Of a stretch of 64,000 bases of DNA, positions 18,030 through 27,620 are shown piece by piece. The translations under genes were made by a program, and so were the position numbers. The first letter of the stretch is position 1, and every line of letters begins with the position of its first letter. The DNA lies in assembly GCA_965221105.1 (NCBI GenBank), contig OZ244871.1, positions 310,001-374,000 on the forward strand, given 5' to 3'. A model generated the notes under the pieces. That model did not search any database. It was given only the letters and a program-made list of their open reading frames with translations, and was not told the origin of the DNA. Origin of the DNA: GM7GCV1 sp965221105 (lineage in GTDB: Bacteria; Pseudomonadota; Gammaproteobacteria; Pseudomonadales; GM7GCV1).

Positions 18030-19016
18030 CTAGCCCTTTAAATGCAGATCAAAAAAATCCCTGATCCTGGAAAAAACAGGTTCGCTTTTAAAGGCCGAGA
18101 TCGAAAGATGCCCTTTTCCCTTTAGTCGGATCAGTTCGCTAGTATTGCCGCTGCTCTGCAAAGCTTCATGCAATATCTCACTCTGCCCTATTGGAATAAT
18201 GCGATCCTGCTCACCATGGATAATCAAAAAAGGTGGCATACCGGGTTTGATATAGCTGATTGGGTTGGCTTGCTGAACCAGATCCGGGGAGTCTTCAACC
18301 AGACCGCCAAACAGATTAAATACAGGCTGCCCTTTTTTCATGGCGACATGCATTCCAAGTGGCAATCGCTGCGCTTCAATCTGGGCCATATCGGTAGGTC
18401 CAAAAAGATTCACGACCGCCTGTATTGGGCCAGCATATTGTTCATCACCTACAGGGACATCACCTTCTATTAAAACGTCGTCTCCGCTAGTACCAAGTAA
18501 TGCCGACAGATGGCCACCAGCCGAGCCGCCCATGGCGCCGATTTTATTGGGATCAAGGTTATATTGTTCAGCGTGTTTTCTGATCCAGCGCACAGCTGCT
18601 TTGCAATCGTGAATCTGGGCCGGAAAGGTATCGACATGGCTTTTTCGGTAATTAATGCTGACCACCGCATAGCCGTTTTTAGCAAGAGATAGTTCATTCA
18701 TCTGTCCAACCTGATTTTTGTTTCCTACCTGCCAACCGCCACCAAAAAAATATATGACAACGGGAAAAGGCTTGTCAGTGGCTTTTTCAGGAATATAAAC
18801 ATCAAGTACCAGAGACCCTTGTGGCGTTTGGGTGTATTCAATATCACGCACTGCCCTTACACCTTCCGGGGGGTTGGGTGGTGATGACGGCTCCGCTTTC
18901 TTACGAAAATACCTCTCCAATAATGCACCACTTTTTTTGAATACAATAAACAGGGTGATTGTGAATACAATAAACAGGGTGATTGCCACTACCAGATAGA
19001 ACAAAATACTATTCAT
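18030..19016 (-). CDS. Membrane-anchored alpha/beta hydrolase (paralogue 1)
   Basis: A 328-residue esterase/lipase-like hydrolase. Residues 1-28 form one membrane segment (LFYLVVAITLFIVF then a repeat of TLFIVF), then a Pro/Glu-rich linker and the hydrolase domain starting near DIEYTQTPQGSLVLDVY. It has FFGGGW in place of HGGG, the nucleophile in GAMGGSAGGHLS, the acid in HGEQDRIIP and the histidine in GKGHLS. The same architecture recurs at 19073 and 31782. Orientation of the catalytic domain relative to the membrane is not certain. Confidence 0.85.
   Translation of the reverse strand: MNSILFYLVVAITLFIVFTITLFIVFKKSGALLERYFRKKAEPSSPPNPPEGVRAVRDIEYTQTPQGSLVLDVYIPEKATDKPFPVVIYFFGGGWQVGNKNQVGQMNELSLAKNGYAVVSINYRKSHVDTFPAQIHDCKAAVRWIRKHAEQYNLDPNKIGAMGGSAGGHLSALLGTSGDDVLIEGDVPVGDEQYAGPIQAVVNLFGPTDMAQIEAQRLPLGMHVAMKKGQPVFNLFGGLVEDSPDLVQQANPISYIKPGMPPFLIIHGEQDRIIPIGQSEILHEALQSSGNTSELIRLKGKGHLSISAFKSEPVFSRIRDFFDLHLKG
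18939..18986. repeat. 24-bp tandem duplication inside a membrane-anchor coding region
   Basis: Two adjacent 24-base units (GAATACAATAAACAGGGTGA plus TTGT/TTGC). In frame it duplicates eight residues (TLFIVFTI) of the hydrolase anchor. Confidence 0.85.
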
Positions 19017-19072
19017 TTTAAAATTTCACGTTACATTGACCTACTGATCTGCATCACAAATTCAAGCCAGAT

Positions 19073-20023
19073 TTACGTTTTTAAGTGCCTGTCAAAAAAG
19101 CCTTTAACTTTTTCAAATATCTCTTCATTGCGGTAGGCCTTCATTGATCCATGTCCTGCGCCTTCTACAATCAGCAACTCACTTTCGGCCTCACTGGCCA
19201 CCAACGCCTCATGCAAGATTTGGCTCTGACCTACCGGTACAATCTTATCCTTGTCGCCATGGATAATCAAAAAAGGTGGCATACCGGGTTTGATATAGCT
19301 GATTGGATTTGCTTTCTGAACCAGTTCAGGAACATCGGAAATAACCCCGCCCAGAAAGTCCGTCACCATCGATTTCTCCCTATCATAGCGACGGCCAAAG
19401 CGGAGACGCTGCGCATCCATTTGACTCATGTCTGATGGCCCAATAAACGGGACAACCGCTTGTACCGGGCCTGCGTATTGAGCGTCATCTGGCGGCAGTA
19501 CGCCTTCTAGTTCCTCTATGCTGCCGGTCACACCTATCATTGAAGACATGTAGCCTCCCGCAGACCCGCCAAAAACGCCTATATGATGTGGATCAAAATG
19601 ATATTGCCCGGCATGTTTTCTCACCCAGCGTATCGCTGCCTTGCAATCATGAAGCTGGGCAGGAAATTTAGCCACATCCGAAAGACGATAATCAATACTG
19701 ATAACAGCGAAACCATGGAGCGCATAGTTTTGCCCATCATAAAACCGTATCTGATTTTTGTTACCCATTATCCAGCCACCGCCAAAGAAGTGGATTAATA
19801 CCGGTAATGGTTTCTCAGGCAAGGTCTCTGGAAGATAGATATCGAGCTTGAGCGGGCCCTGTGGCGTTTGCGTAAATTCGACATCTCGAACTGCCTGTAC
19901 GCCTGCGGGTACCGGTGGTGGTGGTGGCTCTGACAGGCGCTTACCAACTACGCCTAACAAGGTCATGGCTATTTTGTACAGTAAGTATAAGACTGCGACA
20001 CCTATTGCAAATTCTATAATCAT
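19073..20023 (-). CDS. Membrane-anchored alpha/beta hydrolase (paralogue 2)
   Basis: A 316-residue relative of the gene at 18030. Single N-terminal membrane segment MIIEFAIGVAVLYLLYKI, proline-rich linker, then DVEFTQTPQGPLKLDIY and the catalytic serine in GVFGGSAGGYMSS, acid in HGDKDKIVP, histidine in GAGHGS. The frame is open to 20080, but the ATG at 20023 has an AAGGTG site 11 bases ahead and begins the anchor directly, so I chose it. Tandem with paralogue 1 (56-base gap), probably co-transcribed. Confidence 0.85.
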   Translation of the reverse strand: MIIEFAIGVAVLYLLYKIAMTLLGVVGKRLSEPPPPPVPAGVQAVRDVEFTQTPQGPLKLDIYLPETLPEKPLPVLIHFFGGGWIMGNKNQIRFYDGQNYALHGFAVISIDYRLSDVAKFPAQLHDCKAAIRWVRKHAGQYHFDPHHIGVFGGSAGGYMSSMIGVTGSIEELEGVLPPDDAQYAGPVQAVVPFIGPSDMSQMDAQRLRFGRRYDREKSMVTDFLGGVISDVPELVQKANPISYIKPGMPPFLIIHGDKDKIVPVGQSQILHEALVASEAESELLIVEGAGHGSMKAYRNEEIFEKVKGFFDRHLKT

Positions 20024-20112
20024 TATTCTGTGACACCTTATTTCAGAAGAATCTGGTATGAGCACCCTCAGGGCTGCCAACCCCTCCTGGTTTATGTCTT
20101 CGTCTCTTTTGC

Positions 20113-20862
20113 TTAAGCTTCCGCCAATATGGGCACACCAACGGACATCGCCTGATGACCGACAGTTGCGGTTAGGGTTAATGTTTCTAGAACTTCTTCC
20201 CGAGTAGCGCCACTTATCAAAGCCGGCTGAATATTGGCTTCCGTTTTGGACTTCAGCAAGTGGGTACAGGAACTGTCAATCGCAATAATAACTCGCCTAA
20301 TTATCTCGGCAACGCTGGTGTCGCATATGTTTGATACCCTTTCAGCAGCACATCACAGTGAGCAGGATCAGCTCTCAGAACACAGGTCATTGCTTCCATG
20401 GCAGTTGACCCCCTTGCAAGCAATTCACCTTTGCCCGAATTACAGGCTGCCTCTGCTTCTTCATTGAGCAACCCGTGCTCTCCCAGAGCTTTATTCAGAA
20501 TAGGCGCTCACGAGGTACGCGTGTGTATACCGATTGACGAGGCCAATTCCGTTGCTGTCAGTATTTCGTCTGCACTTGCCCCAAAATCCAATGCTCTGTC
20601 GATATGGAGTTGAAGACCTTCGACAGATTGCACAGAAACTGCCGCATTGACAGCAACCAGGATGAACTTTTTCTCCTTAGGTGCCAAGGCATCGGTTTTC
20701 CACGGATGGCTCAGGCATGCCAAAATATAGGGACATAGTCTGGATCACATTCAAGAACTGTTTTCCACATGTCGGGGGTCGGTAGCCGGCCCGTTTTAGC
20801 GGCAAATTCTTGTTCCAGGGCCTGTTTATCTGCCTTAGGTCTATTACTGGTCTATTACTCAT
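20113..20862 (-). pseudogene. CMD-family protein pseudogene with several frameshifts
   Basis: Read in shifting frames, the minus strand gives MSNRPVIDLRQI, then APKEKKFILVAVNAAVS with IDRALDFGASADEILTATEL, and finally HQAMSVGVPILAEA before a stop: a two-domain carboxymuconolactone-decarboxylase-like protein of about 240 residues. At least three frame breaks and an internal stop are visible. The neighbouring NTF2-like and hydrolase genes are intact. Confidence 0.72.
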
Positions 20863-21073
20863 TTTTTTCCCGCTTACTTATGTTTCAAGAAGATACTGCG
20901 CCGATTACCTTTTTACCCTCTTATGCATTGCCTGATATGGGCCCTAAATATCAGGAAATTCATCTTTCAACGATTGCGGATTGGAATTCAGGACCATAAC
21001 TTCTTACCCCTTCCTCATGGCCTCCCGCTGCTTTATAGCGAGGAAGAAAACCCGACCAACCACTCCCTCCCAC

Positions 21074-21643
21074 TTAATTCAACCCCACCATGCGCCGAGC
21101 GGCATATAGCGGGTCATTAGTGTCACGAGTGGCCTGGTTCGGAAATTTAGGAATCCTGGGCCCTGTCACCGGAGAATAACTGACGTTTTCAGAAACAACA
21201 GTGCGGCGGGCGATACGCCAATTACCATCGCGGCGCTCGACTACATCCACATAGCGACAAAATGCTTCCAGATCGACCTGTTCGTCGCTTTTACCACCAG
21301 CTGCGTCCATGTTGCCGGCACGGCGCTGACGAGCGATAAAATAGGTCTCGGCCACCGCCCTGTCCTTGTCAGCAAACTCTATTCGAGTATTGCCAAGAAA
21401 GTGCATTGACTGCTCAACATCAACATGACGTGTTCGCACCCAGTCAATTAATTCATCGACAGAGCCCTTGAAGTTACCATGATCGTCCACGGCATCCGGA
21501 TGGAATGTGGCTCGCACCAACTCCCAGTCGCAACGGTCGACACCCTGGGCGTAGGCAGCCATTAGATCCAAAATAGCCATTCTGTCTGCCAGCCGGGCTG
21601 ACTCCTCAACTGCCCCGACTAGTCTCGCCTTATCGGTACTCAT
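21074..21643 (-). CDS. SnoaL/NTF2-like protein
   Basis: A 189-residue cone-fold protein of the SnoaL_4 kind. The helix-rich start (ILDLMAAYAQGVDRCDWE) and FHPDAVDDHGNFKGS are characteristic. Relatives are ketosteroid-isomerase-like enzymes, cyclases or small-subunit dioxygenase partners; the reaction cannot be fixed. Downstream of the lipoprotein gene in the same direction with a 57-base gap. Confidence 0.82.
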   Translation of the reverse strand: MSTDKARLVGAVEESARLADRMAILDLMAAYAQGVDRCDWELVRATFHPDAVDDHGNFKGSVDELIDWVRTRHVDVEQSMHFLGNTRIEFADKDRAVAETYFIARQRRAGNMDAAGGKSDEQVDLEAFCRYVDVVERRDGNWRIARRTVVSENVSYSPVTGPRIPKFPNQATRDTNDPLYAARRMVGLN

Positions 21644-21700
21644 TTTGTTTTCTCCACTATCATCTATTCCGAAAACTGATTTTTAGAAAACGAGGAATGC

Positions 21701-22822
21701 TTACTGTGTCTCGCTCTGGGCTTTCACCTTAAGTATCCGGTCAGCGCTGTATGAACCCATGTAGTAGTAATCCCCTGCAGCCACCACTACCGAGCCACCG
21801 GCAACAGGGTTCATTGCCACATGCTGCCGCTGATCTTTGACTGTTCTTGTTTGTGGATCTATTTGCAAAATATTGAAAGGATAGTTGCAGCTCGTGCCGG
21901 GCAGATGGCACACAATCGACTTCAGCATCGACGATTCGTTCTCCAACATCAATACATTGTCCTGTCCTAACCAACCATTATTATCGGGTTTTTGTAACGC
22001 AATTTTTTCGATGACCTCGCCTTTCTCCAGATCAATAAATACCTGTGTGTCTTCCATCGTCATATTGACAATCAGGGTTTTCAGATCTGCTGTCACTGAG
22101 ACACCATTTGGCAGAAAGCCATCGCTCTGAGGGATTTTTTTCCAGCCAACTTGATTGCTCCATTGCCAAACAAAACCTGTTGGTCTGCCCATCAGCATGG
22201 CCGAACCAAAGGCTTTCCACGCAGGGGGCGTAAACATCTGGCTTGCTGCGAATCCATCGGCAAGTGCAACAACATCATTGAGCAGCCCGTCGCCAGGTAA
22301 AACAGCACAGCCACGCCAAATCAGCTGAATCTGATTTCCACCATTCGCCTGGTCGAACAACACTTCAAAGTACTCTACGGATTCTCGCTCGTAATGGTTA
22401 ATAGCAAGCAATTGCCAGCGGCCGTCGGCTCTTTGAGACAAATCAATGCCAGCAGGGGAAAGCATTGCGGGCTCGTTGCAGTTGGGATCTCCCCAAATAG
22501 CATTACTCGCTTCCGAGGCTTCAGGGGCACGACTGCCATATAGTCTTGTCAGTCGTTGCGTCGTCAGGTTCATAGCGGTAATAGCGCCAGTACCGCCGTC
22601 GTAACCGCCAAACTCACTGAACAACAATGCCTTGCCATCAGGTGTTACAACCAAATCCTCAGGCGACTGAACACCACAGATCAACTCATAACTGTCGTGG
22701 GCACCACAGGCTGTCCAGTTCTCATCTTGCTGCGTACAACCGCCAAACATCAACATTAACGGTATGAGACTCATCAACATAGTGGTTCTAGATGAATTTT
22801 TTGATATCACGGTGGTTTCCAT
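21701..22822 (-). CDS. Lipoprotein with SMP-30/gluconolactonase-like beta-propeller
   Basis: A 373-residue protein. A signal peptide with the lipobox LMFGGC makes it a probable outer- or inner-membrane lipoprotein. Blocks such as SPEDLVVTPDGKALLFSEFG and FLPNGVSVTADLKTLIVNM resemble the blades of lactonase/arylesterase propellers. The frame opens at 22840, but the ATG at 22822 has AGGAG eight bases ahead. It may hydrolyse a lactone outside the cytoplasm; that is inference. Confidence 0.75.
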   Translation of the reverse strand: METTVISKNSSRTTMLMSLIPLMLMFGGCTQQDENWTACGAHDSYELICGVQSPEDLVVTPDGKALLFSEFGGYDGGTGAITAMNLTTQRLTRLYGSRAPEASEASNAIWGDPNCNEPAMLSPAGIDLSQRADGRWQLLAINHYERESVEYFEVLFDQANGGNQIQLIWRGCAVLPGDGLLNDVVALADGFAASQMFTPPAWKAFGSAMLMGRPTGFVWQWSNQVGWKKIPQSDGFLPNGVSVTADLKTLIVNMTMEDTQVFIDLEKGEVIEKIALQKPDNNGWLGQDNVLMLENESSMLKSIVCHLPGTSCNYPFNILQIDPQTRTVKDQRQHVAMNPVAGGSVVVAAGDYYYMGSYSADRILKVKAQSETQ

Positions 22823-22872
22823 GATTCGCGCTCCTAACATGAGATTTCAGTATTGGTGACATCGGTCGTTCG

Positions 22873-23052
22873 TCATTGAATCAATCCTATTTGGGCACCA
22901 GCTCTACGATGCAAATTCGCCCGACGGCCCCCACAGTGTGCTTGAATGCCAGCCAGCACTTCGTCAAAAACAGCAGCCATGAGGGAGCTGCCAGGCTCAG
23001 CGTCAATGATGATCGTTTCGTTGTTGGTATCTTGAAAGGTTATCTTTGGCAT
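22873..23052 (-). pseudogene. Truncated [2Fe-2S] ferredoxin behind a P450 gene
   Basis: A 59-codon frame with a strong GAGGAG ribosome site. The first 42 residues match the start of putidaredoxin-type ferredoxins (MPKITFQDTNNETIIIDAE, then GSSLMAA and GIQAHCGG). The first cluster cysteine is present, but the following part, which should hold the CxxC ligands, is lost (RRANLHRRAG) and the frame stops early. The intact protein would be about 105 residues. It follows the P450 gene by 53 bases in the same direction, the normal partner position. Confidence 0.72.
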
Positions 23053-23105
23053 TGCGAACTCCTCTGATCAAACGTCTAATGTCTCTGTTTCGTCATTATG
23101 TAGAG

Positions 23106-24299
23106 CTAAATAATCCTGACGGGCAAGTGTGAATACCCTCTTACAGCACTGGTTCTGATGCGCACTGCATTGGTTTCATCAACTTCCCAGTCAGGGATCC
23201 GGCGAAGAACCTCTTCCAGTGCTATGCGCATCTCCAGGCGCGCAACAGACGAGCCTAGACAGCTGTGTATACCATATCCAAACCCGAGATTTCGTTGTGG
23301 TTTGCGCTCTATGTCAAACGTCTCGGCATTGTCGTATTGTCTTTCATCATGGTTTGCGGATGCCGTTAGCAAACCGATTCTGCTGCCTTCCGGAACGACA
23401 ACTCCGTGGATTTCTACATCGCACATTACCCGTCGGAATTGAACAGGTGAAGGGGGTTCTACGCGTAATATTTCATCTATGGCTCTGGGTATTAATTGAG
23501 GATCGTCGCGTAACTTTTGCCTCTGAGCAGGATGTTTGGCCAGCAATAAGCATGCAGAAGCAAGGAGTCTGGCTACAGTTTCGTTTCCAGCTAAGCCAAT
23601 GATCATTATCATTGCGCTGGCTTCATCTGTTGTCATTTGACGTTCACTGGAGCCGTCGCGGAAAACCCCCGTTGCGATCAATGATGCCAGATCATTTTGT
23701 GGGTGTTCACGACGGTTCAACAACATATTTACGAAGTACTCGGTACTTTTTTGAAAGGCCTCGAATTGCAGTGGCCCAGGTTCCACCTGACCATCATCTC
23801 TATGCCCTATCTGATGTCCCCAGATGTTAATTTGCTTTCGATCTTCTGCAGGCACTCCGAGCAGTGCACTCACCACATCCATCGGCACCCAGCGCGCAAA
23901 GTCTTCAACAAAATCGAACGCTGTTTTTTCTTCCACTGATTTTAGGTGGTGGACAATTATTTTTCGAATCTCTTCTTCCAGGGTCGCGATTTTTTTGGGT
24001 AAGAATTGTGGGGCAACGACAGCGCGTAAATGATTGTGGTAGGGAGGGTCTTCGTTAAGGATGGAAGTATGGTTCGCCGGATCATCGTCCATCAAGTCAA
24101 GTACAGTGCCATATGCGGAGCTGAACGTATCAGTGTCTAGAGAAGCATTTAATACATCTTCATAGCGACTGAGGACCCAGAAATCGTACTTGCTGTTATA
24201 CCAAATTGGTGCCTCTGCTCGTAACCGCCTGAACACCTCATAGGGATTATCGTCAATATCGTAGTCGTAAGGATCGTAATACAGCGGCTCAATGCTCAT
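23106..24299 (-). CDS. Cytochrome P450
   Basis: A 397-residue soluble bacterial P450, a monooxygenase needing ferredoxin and reductase partners. I-helix AGNETVARLL near residue 235, ExxR in DEILRVEPPSPVQFRR near 275, and the heme loop FGYGIHSCLGSSVAR near 345 with the axial cysteine are all present. The downstream ferredoxin gene is broken, so electrons must come from another ferredoxin. Substrate unknown; its setting suggests hydroxylation of a hydrophobic carbon source. Confidence 0.93.
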   Translation of the reverse strand: MSIEPLYYDPYDYDIDDNPYEVFRRLRAEAPIWYNSKYDFWVLSRYEDVLNASLDTDTFSSAYGTVLDLMDDDPANHTSILNEDPPYHNHLRAVVAPQFLPKKIATLEEEIRKIIVHHLKSVEEKTAFDFVEDFARWVPMDVVSALLGVPAEDRKQINIWGHQIGHRDDGQVEPGPLQFEAFQKSTEYFVNMLLNRREHPQNDLASLIATGVFRDGSSERQMTTDEASAMIMIIGLAGNETVARLLASACLLLAKHPAQRQKLRDDPQLIPRAIDEILRVEPPSPVQFRRVMCDVEIHGVVVPEGSRIGLLTASANHDERQYDNAETFDIERKPQRNLGFGYGIHSCLGSSVARLEMRIALEEVLRRIPDWEVDETNAVRIRTSAVRGYSHLPVRII

Positions 24300-24357
24300 T
24301 GATTAATCCTCGAGTGCACATTAGGGAACTTTAATTCATGATCAGAAATGGCCAAGT

Positions 24358-24657
24358 ATGGCAGGAATTGTGTTCCCAATAAGAGATCAATTGATTGCGG
24401 TACAGTTTTCGTTGTACACCATTTCATTAGGGATAGCTATACCGGGCGCCATGGCGGGAGCGTTGGCACCATCCCCATATGTTGCCGGGACAGCATCATG
24501 GCTCATGGGCTTCGTCCAGATGTTCCTTTCTTCAGTTGTGGGGACGATAGTCGGTATTTTAATGGTCGACCATCCCCTTCCCATGGCGATGGTGATCGCC
24601 AGCTGTGGAATTTGCTCCTCTGTTTTGTTTATGGCGCCAGTAGTGTCTCATAAATAG
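24358..24657 (+). pseudogene. C-terminal fragment of a Bcr/CflA-type drug-resistance transporter
   Basis: About 100 residues matching the end of Bcr/CflA MFS exporters (GAMAGALAPSPYVAGTAS then LMGFVQMFLSSVVGTIVG). The first ten or so membrane helices are absent, so the gene is a fragment. Its last codons run through GTAGTGTCTCA (24640-24650), the same 11 bases that begin the inverted repeat of the mobile cassette at 53225. Confidence 0.7.
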
Positions 24658-24725
24658 GTTTTAATACTGCCGTAGACCGAAGTTCTCATCTGTCATATGT
24701 GTGAAGCAGCCTGTGGCTGCCTGAG

Positions 24726-26003
24726 CTATTTCCCAATAGGTAGTCGAAAGCCGTCATAAGCAAAGGCTGGGCTGATCGTCTCGCAGTCCTTTTCGCTGAC
24801 TCCTTCGCGACGCGATATTTCATACCAGCGTTGGCGGACGGTTTGCTCCATCTGGTCGATGATATCTTTGGCATCTTTGGGTTCAACCAGGAAACGAACC
24901 GATTGCGAAAGTAGATTGCTTGCGTGTGCGTACCGGCCCATGTCCCCGCATTCCAGCGCAAGATCCCGTCGTTCGGTACTCACAGGCATGGCCGGTGTAA
25001 GATCGTAGGCAGGGGACAGTTTCCACTCATCCCCCATGGCAATGATTGCGTGATTCCGAGGGTGGTCGTCGTTGTTAGTAATGAGGGCATTGAAACACAT
25101 GCGGCGAAATATTTCTGACGCATCAGCCTTTGATTGTGACGAAATACGCCGTAACTCTTCTGCCAGTAGCACATAAGACCATCTGTTCCGATCCTGGTGT
25201 GTGTCGCCAGCGCGGAGTAGAGTCAGGGCACTCAACATTCTGGCACGCTTGTATCCATCTCCTTTACGCTCGCGATCGAAGCGTTTGACTAGCAGTGCAT
25301 CCCGGTCGCCGATGGTTGTCAGCTTGCTTTCTGCAGTATGAATGCCACAGGCACGCGCCAATTCCAGCATGGCGCGTTCGACCCGCGCATGATTCCACCG
25401 ATCATCCGGTCGGTTGAATTTGGCAATCCACAAGGCATCGTCGTCTTCGACAACTGCTTTCGGGCGTGCACCTCCCATTGAGGTACCTTCGAGCATGAGT
25501 TCCTGTGCCTGTTCGGCATCATGGCTTTCCGGTAGGCTTTCATCGTTGATGATTGCATCTGTGAACTGCTGCAGGCGGGCAAGATCTAGCGTGCGGTTGA
25601 ATTGTCGCTTCGGCGCGGGTGGTTCTGCGTTTAAGCCGAAACCGAGCGCTCCGGCGCGGTCGTCCGGCGAGTGGAGCAGGTAATCGAGTTCGTCCAGGCC
25701 GGGAGAGCCGAGGTGACGCTCGATCACTCGACGACCCCAGTAGTCAGGGCTGGCATCGCGAAGGGCGCCGAACAACCCTTTTAATACAGCAGTCTCGTAA
25801 GTCTTAGTGGAAAGCTTTCAGTCAATGGGGTCGATCGGCACGGCATTGTTGCGGGCAAGGTAGCTTTTCCCGTAGACAAAGCGGCCCTGTGCAACACCAT
25901 GGCGGTCCACCATATTCTGAAACCGCCCCGCCGTAACGAATTCCGTTTCACCCGGTAGGCTGATATAGACGTAGCACTCCCGCGATTCACCTTTAGAAGT
26001 CAC
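24726..26003 (-). pseudogene. hipA: HipA-like kinase interrupted by one in-frame stop codon
   Basis: Type II toxin kinase of the HipA family, which in known members phosphorylates a tRNA synthetase. The N-terminal part (FVYGKSYLARNNAVPIDPID) ends at a TGA at 25818-25820; the same frame continues with KLSTKTYETAVLKGLFGALRD and runs to 24726 with the kinase core: substrate loop LEGTSMGGARPK, DALLVKRFDRE, and NNDDHPRNHA. Only this stop breaks about 425 codons. Overlaps hipB by 11 bases. A TTA to TGA change would explain it. Restart at a TTG or at ATG-poor sequence is unlikely to give a full toxin. Confidence 0.85.
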
Positions 26004-26334
26004 TGTCCAACTCCTCAGGGTTTTTTGCGCGGGCGCGTTGACGGCGCATGCTCAGCGCGAGCCCTTCCTCGTCCTTTGCTGGATCTGCAAGCGATTCCAT
26101 TGGGCCGAGAAGGTCATAGGTCCAGAGCAGTGCGGTATATACAGCAATGCCGGTTGTAATTTTCCCCCGCTCTGCATCCGACACAGCGCGTGCCCCTGTA
26201 CCGATTTTCTCGGCTACCTCGGCTATGGTAAGATTACGTCGCAATCTGGCCGTTCTCAGATTGGCCCCCAAGCGCTTGATGGCCTGTTCGACGGCATAAG
26301 GTGGGGCCTGTGTCAGAGTGTTCTTTGCGCTCAT
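25993..26334 (-). CDS. hipB: HipB-like XRE-family antitoxin/repressor
   Basis: A 113-residue DNA-binding protein. The helix-turn-helix covers residues 25-80 (LRRNLTIAEVAEKIGTGARA then VSDAERGKITTGIAVY). It overlaps the hipA reading frame, as in hipBA modules, and would repress its own promoter. Two copies of a CTCTTRAGAGCG motif lie upstream at 26415 and 26446. With hipA broken, it may now act only as a repressor. Confidence 0.85.
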   Translation of the reverse strand: MSAKNTLTQAPPYAVEQAIKRLGANLRTARLRRNLTIAEVAEKIGTGARAVSDAERGKITTGIAVYTALLWTYDLLGPMESLADPAKDEEGLALSMRRQRARAKNPEELDSDF

Positions 26335-26414
26335 TGGCTCTTGAAAGCCGTTTAATGTAGATAATGTGCCCCAAAGAGCATAGCAAGGAAATGGACCCTA
26401 TTCAAGCTTAAGGT

Positions 26415-26460
26415 CTCTTGAGAGCGCTTAAAGTAAATTTATTAGCTCTTAAGAGCGTTT
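26415..26460 (-). promoter_or_regulatory. Candidate hipBA operator repeats
   Basis: Two direct copies, CTCTTGAGAGCGCTT (26415-26429) and CTCTTAAGAGCGTTT (26446-26460), are offset by 31 bases, about three helical turns, 80-125 bases upstream of hipB. The second is a perfect 12-bp palindrome (GCTCTTAAGAGC). Position and symmetry fit autorepression by HipB. Confidence 0.5.
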
Positions 26461-26620
26461 TTTGTCTTTAAGCGCGATATTTTCGTTTTCATTCCCATAA
26501 ATGATCGAAAAATGATACTTGCTGCAAGCCGAAACGAGATGTCGGAAAGTGTCGGAAATTTACCAATTGGTCGCGGAGCACAAATTTCTTTCCGACATTC
26601 CTTAATCAAGAACCTCAAAT

Positions 26621-27068
26621 GTCCTGACCTCGTGGTCTGACTTTCAACATCAGATATTCCGATATCTCTCTGATGACGTGGCTCTGTGTGTAGTTTTTGG
26701 GTGCGCGGTGCTCGGTTTCTATGTGTCAACATACTATGGTGGACACTGTGAAAAATCAGCCATGCATTCACTGCCTTTCAAGTACCCCAGATTGGCATAT
26801 CCGGGTTCTCCTCTGCGTGTGTCGACGGTATCACCCAGTTCTCCTTTCTCCGACCCTTCAGTATCCACGACGAGGCTGACCGCACCTTATACCGCGCCGA
26901 CACGACCGTGCAGATCACCGACCTCCTGATCATATGTGATGTCAGCCCGACCACCATTCACCGGGCGACGGTCACGCCGCGCATGCGGCACGAGCTGCCT
27001 GAAAACAGGTGAAAACCGGAGTATGATCTCCCAAACAATTTTAACAGAAAAAGGCCCGAGGTCAGGAC
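26621..27068. mobile_element. Short element with inverted ends, no intact gene
   Basis: Bounded by GTCCTGACCTCG at 26621-26632 and its complement at 27057-27068. Its right end, read inward on the minus strand for about 95 bases, is similar to the sequence starting at 34669 next to an IS3-type transposase remnant, so it is probably a deletion derivative of that IS. Inside, one plus frame (ending near 27012) gives an 80-residue GC-rich stretch that I do not recognise. No transposase is left. Confidence 0.55.
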
Positions 27069-27154
27069 GTCTGAGGACAGATGTAGTTACTGAGGTTCAA
27101 TGTATACACTTGCTAACAATCACACTGTTCAAAGACTGATAGACATCTAAACTA

Positions 27155-27610
27155 ATGAAGAAGAAAACCGAAATCTGTTGGCCTCCAGAGGGCTTCACTG
27201 AATTTAATTCACAGGACAATTTCCTCATTCGGAATGGGCCGATCTACCTGAAAACGATTGCTCCTGATGCAGATGAACTCGAGTACCTGATGTATTTTCT
27301 TCCAAATGAGAAACACGCCAATGGCATGAATACCTGTCATGGGGGCATGATAGCAACGCTTTGTGATCTGACGCTTGGAATCGCAGCCAGTCAGGCAACC
27401 GATAACTCATTTGTCGCCACTGCTTCCTTGCATACGGATTATATTGCTGCTGCACCAATTGGAAAGCCTATACTTACACGTACTTCAGTCACTAAAGTTA
27501 CTCGCTCACTCGTATTTGCTCGAAGTACCTGTGAATCAGAAGGTAGTATTGTCGCGACAGCAAGTGGCGTTATGAAAAGAATCAAGCCAGTATCTACTGG
27601 AATAAATTGA
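27155..27610 (+). CDS. PaaI-type hotdog-fold acyl-CoA thioesterase
   Basis: A 151-residue hotdog protein. The helix segment NTCHGGMIATLCDLTLGIAA carries the HGG and downstream acidic residue typical of PaaI/4HBT thioesterases, which release CoA from acyl-CoA. C-terminal strands (SVTKVTRSLVFARSTCESEG) complete the fold. First of two adjacent hotdog genes; the next starts 10 bases on, so they may form a heteromer or a tandem. Confidence 0.83.
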   Translation: MKKKTEICWPPEGFTEFNSQDNFLIRNGPIYLKTIAPDADELEYLMYFLPNEKHANGMNTCHGGMIATLCDLTLGIAASQATDNSFVATASLHTDYIAAAPIGKPILTRTSVTKVTRSLVFARSTCESEGSIVATASGVMKRIKPVSTGIN

Positions 27611-27620
27611 ACACGACTCA

